Of a stretch of DNA of 64,000 nt, positions 57,796 through 64,000 are shown one piece after another (within the stretch, counting starts at the first letter, position 1; every line of letters starts with the position of its first letter). The stretch is taken from the NCBI RefSeq assembly GCF_921293095.1, contig NC_060252.1, positions 43,648,881 to 43,712,880 of the forward strand, given 5' to 3'. The notes beneath the pieces were generated by a model. The model worked only from the letters and a program-made list of their open reading frames with translations. It did no database searches and was not told the DNA's origin. Source of the DNA: Ischnura elegans (taxonomy: Eukaryota; Arthropoda; Insecta; Odonata; Coenagrionidae). Position numbers and translations under genes: made by a program.

Positions 57796-58092
57796 TCAAA
57801 TCAAGGCGGTAGAAGAGATATTTTAGAGACTGCTCCATCCCTGCTTGAGTGCTGCGTGGAAGGAATTTCAAGTACAGCACCTCGTCCGTCAAATGAGACG
57901 TTAAGCCTTGGTCCTCATGTCGATTTTCGCTACGAGAATAATAAAATTAATGGCGTCACAAGCTAGGTCGACTCTTTGCATGTTTTATTTCATCCACTAT
58001 TCTAATCCCACATGTATTCGCTATAGGAATTACAAACCGCTGGCGAGTTTAACCTTTTCATGAATGTGCACGTATTTTTGTTAATATGCGTT

Positions 58093-58342
58093 TTGAATGA
58101 AAAATTAAACTTTTTTCCCACAGAATATTTTATCAGTACACTGTACATGTACAAATGAAAAAAATTTTTGAATGAAAAAAATTTTAATGATAGAAAATGA
58201 AAAAATGTTTTGAATGAAAAATACAACTTTTTCCACAAAATTTGAACAGTGTGCAAATAAAAATATTCTTAGGAAAACAAAGTTTAATTTTTCATTTAAA
58301 ACGAGTAAATTCCATAAAGTATCGCCAGAAACCATCAACTTC
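58093..58342 (+). mobile_element. Penelope-like insertion, 250 bases, inverted-repeat type
   Basis: The ends pair: TGAATGAAAAATTAAACTTT and ATTTTATCAGTACACTGT versus their complements at 58246-58303. The right end carries TATCGCCAGAAACCATCAAC, the terminal motif of this family. GTTAATATGCGTT (58080-58092) and GTTATTATGCGTT (58343-58355) differ by one base. Confidence 0.75.
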
Positions 58343-58446
58343 GTTATTATGCGTTATATTTTATGACGTGTGGAGTGCATGTGGCAGGCCTCTTGCATAC
58401 TGCGTGTTGGTGATTGATCACCCCGAACCAAACAACCTGGAGGTGA

Positions 58447-59275
58447 AATATTATTTGATGCTTTCCCGGCGAATTATGTGGGTAAACTGTTCTCGGGATT
58501 CCCACCGGGTTAATTATTTCATAAGGGCCAACGTTTCAAGCGCCGAGTCGGAGCTAGAAACGTTGGCTGTTAAGAAAGAATAGGGTGGTTTTCTATTATT
58601 TTTTTACTGCCTAGATCGAAAGATTATTACTCCTGGAGTACGTATTTCACGCTTTTAGATTTTTAAATTACGATATCTATTTTTCGCGATTAAATGAAAA
58701 GTGTACATTTTCATGCGCGCGAAAACGCGACGGCTAAGTATGAATAATGGGAAAACTCCGTGTGACGTCGTTCTGGTTACCACTGCCGCAAGTGAGGTGA
58801 CCTTGGGGCGAGGCATTGAGCGCTGATACGACGCAGGCTGCTAGCATGTAGCAGAGTACCCTGACAGCAGGTAGCGCTTGGCTTAAATAAGGATTATTTA
58901 TGCCTTATCAAACGAAGGAAACTTTTCGACCTTAGGCAATTTTAATAGGTAATTATTAAGAGATGTTTCACCGGGCTCTTTGCCTCATGCATACATTGGT
59001 AATCTCAGTAGATGTAAAACTCCTGACTACTCGTATAGAATCTAGGCCCCTGTGATGTCACGTGGAGTGGCATCGCATGGGCGCCAATCCGGCCTTTTTC
59101 AAATGAGGATAAATTTAACCATTTCCATTCGTCTAAACCGGTATTTCGAAAACCAAATAATTTGTATATTATGAATACACTAATGGTGGGTAACAAATAG
59201 CAATCGATGCCTTTCGTTTTCTTTGATAAAGGAAACTACCCTAGTAACCCGGTGGGAATTCCGAGAACAGTTTAC
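58447..59275 (-). mobile_element. Penelope-like insertion, hosting a nested MITE
   Basis: On the minus strand it begins GTAAACTGTTCTCGGAATTC and ends CGCCGGGAAAGCATCAAAT, the family terminus. The inverted partner GGTAAACTGTTCTCGGGATT lies at 58479. The flanks CAACCTGGAGGTGA (58433-58446) and CAACCTAGAGGTGA (59276-59289) are a 14-base duplication with one change. A stem GCCAACGTTTC / GAAACGTTGGC occurs at 58528-58568. Confidence 0.85.
58581..59243 (-). mobile_element. 660-bp MITE family A, copy 3, nested in a Penelope-like element
   Basis: Minus orientation with intact termini TAGGGTAGTTTCCTTTATCA and TAGGGTGGTTTTCTATTATT. The internal blocks are as in copies 1, 2 and 4. The host element resumes immediately on both sides. 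Confidence 0.9.
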
Positions 59276-59504
59276 CAACCTAGAGGTGACTTACAGGTTA
59301 TCAAGTACATGTAGATGTTTCTTACCATAAAATCGTGGTCTGCTGTCGGTTGCCTAAGTACCAACTGTGCCTAAATACGTCACGGCCTGGCCATGGGTAG
59401 ATTTGCGGATGATTACCGTAACCCTCCATTTCTCATTCTACGATAACTCATGCATGAATAACTTACTACGCCAACTTTTCCTTATCTATTACTAAATAAC
59501 AGTT

Positions 59505-59935
59505 TTATTTGGCATGTACGCGTCCTTAGCACTCTCCTAGTTTCAGGTGTGACCGCATATCTTTGTCTTTATGAGAATAAAGAACGAATGGTAAACTTCC
59601 ACACTATTTTATTTAAATGAACTCCGACCCGGTTTCGACCTTTATCATGACACTGCGTGTCGGTAAACCAGGTCGGTGTTCATTTAAATAAAATTGTGTG
59701 GAAGTTTACCATCCGTTCTTAATTCTCATGGAGATCAAAAATTTCCACCGAATATCGCCGGACACTGTTACTTATGCGTATATCTTTGTCCCATATGCTT
59801 GGCCAGAGTCCGGTATGCGAGCGCATTTCTGATTAAGGCTAGGATGATCGCTGCATTCCTAGTGTGTGATCACCCCGTGCCACAAACCCTAGTAGGAGCA
59901 TGCACATTACCTCGTAGATGGAGGAAATTTCAATC
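59505..59935 (+). mobile_element. LINE 3' untranslated region and tail, interrupted
   Basis: GTCCTTAGCACTCTCCTAGT and TTCAGGTGTGACCGCATATC lie left of the insertion; CATATGCTTGGCCAGAGTCC, TGATTAAGGCTAGGATGATC, GTGTGTGATCACCCCGTGCC and CTCGTAGATGGAGG lie right. Same repeat as 20430-20625. Confidence 0.7.
59568..59779 (+). mobile_element. Penelope-like insertion with inverted ends
   Basis: Arms 59570-59640 and 59662-59730 pair (GAATGGTAAACTTCCACAC, TTTATTTAAATGAA, CGACCCGGTTTCGACC or complements). The right end has AATATCGCCGGACACTG. ATATCTTTGTC occurs at 59557-59567 and 59780-59790 and is interpreted as the target duplication. Confidence 0.8.
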
Positions 59936-60019
59936 CCATACCTACCACTTCGTCACGTCTCGCTGATGAAAAGGTCATTCCCTCAACCGAGAGAGAGAAA
60001 GATGTCCTCCGATTATCAT

Positions 60020-60330
60020 TTCCCCGCGCGAAATGGTTAGGGTGGATGGTCACGAAATTCGTTGCAAAAGGGAGCAAGGTGGGTTATTTCTTGCGGTGCG
60101 ATTACGCCACGCGTCTCGTCGTGGGCGGACGATGGTGCAGCTCTCGCGGACCGTGAGTGGGTTGGCCGCGGTTGGACGCGGAATCACGACTTGGCGGCGA
60201 AAAATTCCGTTCCCACGCCTCCAATGGCTCTCCCTTCAAGGACGAGGGAATGCAGCATCTTTTGCTGACGGGAAGGGGAAAGGAAGACCTGCCTCTCACT
60301 CTCACTTCACGCTCCCTTTTTATATAGTTT
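60020..60330. other. GC-rich, CpG-dense patch; function unknown
   Basis: Two overlapping plus-strand frames lack domains. A TATATAG string at 60311 near the right edge could be a TATA-like element, but no transcript is supported. Confidence 0.3.
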
Positions 60331-60355
60331 CACGGCCTCATCTTCAGAGATAGAA

Positions 60356-61015
60356 TAGGTTAGTTTCCCTCATCAAAGAAAACGAAAGGCATTGATTGCG
60401 ATTCATTTCCCACCACTACTGTATTCATAATATACAAATAATTTGATTTTAGAAATCCCAGTTTAGACGAATGCTAATGTTCAATTTAAACCTCATTTGA
60501 AAAAAGCAAGATTGGCGCCCCACTCCACGTGACATCACAGGGGCCTAGATTCTATACGAGTAGTCAGGACTTATACATCTACTTTTACTACGAGATTACC
60601 AATGCATGCATGAGGCAAAGAGCCCGGTGAAACATCTCTTAATAATTACATATTAAAATTGCCTAAGGTCGAAAAGTTTCCTTCGTTTGATAAGGCATAA
60701 ATAATCCTTATTTAAGCCAAGCGCTACCTGCTATCAGGGTACTCTGCCACCTGCTAGCAGCCTGCATCGTAGCAGCGATCATATCCTCGCCCCAAGGTCA
60801 CCTCACACGGTGGCAGCGGGAACCAGAATGACGTCACACGGGCTTTTCCCAGCATTCAGACTAAGCTGTCGCGTTTTCGCGCGCTTGAAATTTTTCACTT
60901 TTCATTTAATCGCGAAAAATATATATCGTCATTTCAAAATCTAAAACCGTGAAATACGTACTCCAGGAGTAATAATCTTTCGATTTAGGCAATAAAAATA
61001 ATAGGAAACCACCTT
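60356..61015 (+). mobile_element. 660-bp MITE family A, copy 4
   Basis: Starts TAGGTTAGTTTCCCTCATCA, ends ATAGGAAACCACCTTTT. All internal blocks are present, with a short deletion around TTGGCGCCCCACTCCACGTG (ATGCGATGC lost). Confidence 0.9.
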
Positions 61016-62286
61016 TTCATAATGAACGATTTGTTCAAGGTGTATACGCTACAGCGCGGCATAAGATGTCCTGAAATTGAATCTACTTTTACATAAAACC
61101 CTGGATCCCACAACCGTGATCTAGTAGTTGGTGTACCAAGTGCCGCTTTAAGCGGTAAGCTAAGTACACGGCCGCAAGCAAAAGGGGGGTGCATAAGCGC
61201 TCAGTCCAATGCTCAGTGCTGATCAAAAAATAAAATTAAGAGTATTTCCTAGAGGAGTCGTATTTATTTTAAAATGTATTCAGAGAGAATCCCTCATACC
61301 TCTCCCAAGGCTATATTTAAGGAGAGGTGGAGCGTTTTTCGCTTACACTATAAAAATGTCTGAAAACCGGCCCCGTGTTTACCTAGTAGTTTCGCAGTTA
61401 GGACTTCTAGGCTGGTGACTAGTAAGTACTTGGAAGACATCATTGCATGAATATAATTTCATTCGTGGGTTACGGGATGAGTCTCATTTATTTTTGTCCT
61501 TATGATTATTTTTATTTATTTTTGTCCTTTCCATCCGTCAATAAACCAATGGGTTCGTCTAATACTTCCGATTGCGATGGAAATTGAAAAATCATAAGAC
61601 CTCTATTTTTCTATAACCTATTTTTTGATCAGTCACCTGCTCCTCTAAGTATTCCTGGAGAAAAATCAACCCTATCGCAATCAAGTTGATGGCGTCACGA
61701 ACTCCTGCCGAGCGGGTAACCGAGTCGCAACTAAAAATGGTTCTAACGCATCAAATTTACGTGAGCCAATGTTTTTTATTCTATTGTGATCAATGCATCA
61801 CCCAATGAATTGCCCTAGGCGAGTTACTGAAACAGGAATGGGCTAATGACGTCACCAACTCAAGGAAAGTGGGCGACTTCTGTTTTCCTTTATTTCAAAA
61901 TTATGAGGGAATGGACGTATGAGAAATATTTTTTTATGCGTGCAAACTTAACTTCCCTTTCCATCCACCGAATACTTTGAACGAAAATCGATTTCGGGCA
62001 CGGATAAACGACCCCATTACACGAATATATAGACGCTGTAACGCATTGAGTGACATATTCCCATGAATGTTAACACCTGAAACACGGGAACTGAGGAGGC
62101 AGACACGCTCGAATGTATCAAGAGTAGAGTGCGAAGTACACAGAATCCAGGGCAACTGCTGATAGAGCCGCTTTAAGAGCGAACATGGGAAATGCCAGAA
62201 AAATGAGACAGCTGTACTATCAAAATGAATAGGAATATGATATTCTCCATATAAATAATGGGTCTGAAGGCCCAAATCCATTATAT
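61016..62286. other. No recognisable feature
   Basis: Mixed sequence; the minus-strand frame overlapping the tRNA-like gene is its antisense reading, not a protein gene. Confidence 0.4.
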
Positions 62287-62358
62287 GGGGGTGTAACTCA
62301 GTGGTAGAATGTCTGCTTCGCATGCTGAAAGTCCTTGGTTCAAATCCCAGCACCTCCA
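62287..62358 (+). tRNA. tRNA-Ala (CGC)-like gene, divergent
   Basis: 72 bases fold as a tRNA: acceptor GGGGGTG pairs with CACCTCC (one G-T), and the D-arm is ACTC AGTGGTA GAAT with one mismatch. The anticodon loop is TTCGCAT (anticodon CGC) on stem TCTGC/GCTGA with one mismatch; the T arm is CTTGG TTCAAAT CCCAG with one mismatch. The A box (GTGTAACTCAGTGG) and B box (GGTTCAAATCC) are near consensus. The encoded sequence lacks CCA, as usual in animals. Three stem mismatches suggest a tRNA pseudogene or a young tRNA-derived element, though a short T run follows. Confidence 0.65.
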
Positions 62359-62369
62359 AATATTTTTCT
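62359..62369 (+). terminator. Possible RNA polymerase III terminator
   Basis: A run of five T (AATATTTTTCTT) directly after the tRNA-like gene; short but within the usual minimum of four. Confidence 0.4.
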
Positions 62370-63606
62370 TCAAAATTCAACAATAAGGCAGAAGCTCAAT
62401 TCGCACCTGCCTTCTCACGGAATTGTGAGGTCTTATTTCTATATTTTTTGTAGAATTGCACGAGTTAAGAATCCGTTTCATCCGTCCTGCAAACCTATTA
62501 AAATGTTCATGTATATCTCATCTAGTATAAAATCGAAGTAGTAATACTGAGAAAAAATAAAAGCATATCCAATTGCTAAAGTTTTGATTTCAATGTTTGC
62601 ATGCAGATATACGTGAGTTGAGAAAATAAAAGAACCCAATCTCGCTGGAATTCTTTAACGCCATAATCGTTCAATATCATAAAAATTTATTATCTCAAAG
62701 CCTGCTGTATTTACAAATAATATTGGTCAGTTGAGAAAGATAAGCGAACTAAGGTACGGAAAGGTTTTTAGTGAGTTTGTATAATCCGCATGACTGTAAT
62801 TTGTATAAAAGCAAGGGATGTCGGAGTACTCTAAAATGCGAGTCGACTCCAGTCGTTGTTACTCGACTCGAGCGTTTCGAGTAGCATTACGAATGTCGAG
62901 TCGAGTAGTTTCTGTTACAGAGCTGTCGGGGCCAGTAAACCTGTGATTAACTTACGCATATAATCTTTATTGCTATTGTGCAAATGTGTTTACTCAGGGC
63001 TCTTAAAAACCGTTTGGATACATATATTTATTAAATTTTCGACATATTACTAGGGGTTAATTCATTTAAACTATCCTTCCACTGTTTAAGATACATTAAT
63101 TTCCATCATCTCCTAATACTGACTCAGTTATCATCAACATTCCTCATTATTTTTTACTTTTTACAACAGGATAAGCATTCAGAATAGAAAATGTACCAGA
63201 GGATTGAAAGAAAGAGAATATGTTGGAGAATGCAGTGTTTAATTGCCTAATCCAGAAATTACCACACTGGACTCGACTTGATACTTGCGATTAGTTTTCA
63301 GCTCTACTCTAGATCAAAAAGTACTAAATCCATCCATAATAAAAATAATTTGTGAAGTACAGTGTCGAAAGGTTTCTTAAAACCTATAAATAATGCGTCA
63401 ACTTGTCTTTTCAATCGATTCTCGAGATTTGAGACCACCCACCGTGAAGAATGAGCGTTATAAGGAAAGGAAATTGTCGTGCGTGAAGAATGATCTTTAT
63501 TGCAGAGGAAATCACTTCTTGAATCTTTTTAAGGCATCTAATTACAGCAACGAATTCCAACATTAAAACAGAAGATATTTAGAAAGTGTATAGCTCCTGT
63601 TGAATA
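62370..63606. other. No gene; CTCGACTCGAG motif cluster at 62835-62912
   Basis: TACTCGACTCGAG and GTCGAGTCGAGTAG form an inverted pair about 20 bases apart, with a further GCGAGTCGACTCC upstream. The rest is AT-rich and unassigned. Confidence 0.45.
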
Positions 63607-63614
63607 GTCAGATT

Positions 63615-63889
63615 CAGTGGCGTAACTACGGGGGGAATCAGGGGATAGATCCCCCTCCAAATCCTCAGAGATAAAAAAAAATATTTGAAAATATTGTCTA
63701 GTTTTGGCATATAATAACTGCATCTGCTTAATGCTAAATTTTAAGTGCCAAAATGATATAAAATGTATTTCCAGGCATGTCATTTTTTTATTTTTCCTAG
63801 TCCGGGGTGTGACCCCCGTTGCCTGGAAAGGGGGGGTCACACTCCAGGCTCCTACATCCCCCCAAAGCATATTCCTAGTTACGTCAATG
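63615..63889. mobile_element. hAT-type MITE with 8-base target duplication
   Basis: Ends CAGTGGCGTAACTACGG and the inverse of CATTGACGTAACTAGG. GTCAGATT (63607-63614) and GTCAGAAT (63890-63897) match at 7 of 8. Internal CCCC/GGGG-rich blocks lie near both ends. No coding capacity; the frames crossing it are fortuitous. Confidence 0.85.
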
Positions 63890-63897
63890 GTCAGAAT

Positions 63898-64000
63898 AAC
63901 ACCATTTTTAACCTGAATAAGGACCATGATCATTAAGTTTTCTTGGATATTACACAATTACTTATACCATAATAATTATTATTAATAAATAATAATAAAA
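63898..64000. other. Window end, AT-rich
   Basis: Ends in an AATAATAATAA simple-repeat stretch; nothing else seen. Confidence 0.6.

Larger units (their letters stand above)
58028..59310 (+). repeat. SINE-like repeat (family C) broken by two Penelope-like insertions
   Basis: The host repeat runs 58028-58092, 58343-58446 and 59276-59310: TGGCGAGTTTAACCTTTTCA, GCGTTATATTTTATGACG, GGAGTGCATGTGGCAGGCCT, GATTGATCACCCC, then GTTATCAAGTACATGTAGAT. Removing the insertions and one copy of each duplication restores the order of the copy at 31397. Confidence 0.8.

Noticed and set aside
59005..59196. Minus frame starting near 59196
   Set aside because: Lies entirely inside MITE family A copy 3; the frame is not conserved among the four copies.
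61934..62383. 149-codon minus-strand open frame
   Set aside because: Its N-terminal part is the antisense reading of the tRNA-like gene (LGFEPRTFSMRSR type), a familiar artefact.
1..64000. CRISPR arrays, bacterial operons, prophage
   Set aside because: No short regularly spaced direct repeats with unique spacers, no ribosome-binding-site-led gene strings; the content is that of an animal genome.

Overview
The window looks like intergenic or intronic DNA from a large, repeat-rich, AT-rich animal genome, most likely an arthropod and probably an insect. This rests on the mix of mobile elements (Jockey/CR1-like and RTE-like LINEs, Penelope-like elements, tRNA-derived SINEs, and hAT, Harbinger, piggyBac, pogo and mariner remnants) and on the near absence of long open frames. 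I recognise no host protein gene. Species cannot be fixed from sequence alone.

Layout. 0-10 kb: the end of a Jockey-type reverse transcriptase cut by the window edge, a decayed tandem repeat, a short Penelope-like insertion with its target duplication, a long-inverted-repeat element, a hAT MITE and a Harbinger-type MITE with TTA duplications. 10-25 kb: an inverted Penelope-like footprint, a pogo/mariner-type MITE, tRNA-derived SINEs, a broken mariner transposase, an 88-base hairpin and LINE 3' ends. 25.5-27.2 kb: the best-preserved coding unit, a 5'-truncated Penelope-like element with an open reverse transcriptase plus GIY-YIG endonuclease frame, bounded by a perfect 13-base target duplication. 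28-38 kb: a perfectly centred 246-base hairpin with regularly spaced internal motifs, an RTE-like LINE end, a decayed LINE reverse transcriptase, an inverted SINE pair with a target duplication, and two copies of a 660-bp MITE family. 38-55 kb: sparse, with hAT and piggyBac MITEs, LINE tails, direct repeats and a long-inverted-repeat element. 55-64 kb: the densest nesting, with two Penelope-like insertions in one SINE-like repeat and a MITE inside one of them, a fourth MITE copy, a tRNA-Ala-like gene and a hAT MITE.

Themes. (1) At least seven Penelope-like insertions share a 3' terminal motif (about CGCCGGGAAA) and most are flanked by 10-14 base target duplications; several carry an inverted copy of their own end. 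(2) Many LINE and SINE-like repeats share one 3' tail (about GGGTATTATGTAGATGTAG), suggesting mobilisation by one LINE machinery. (3) Nothing here forms an operon-like or obviously new functional system; the novelty is in element structure and nesting. All identifications are by eye from motifs and internal comparison, with no database search.
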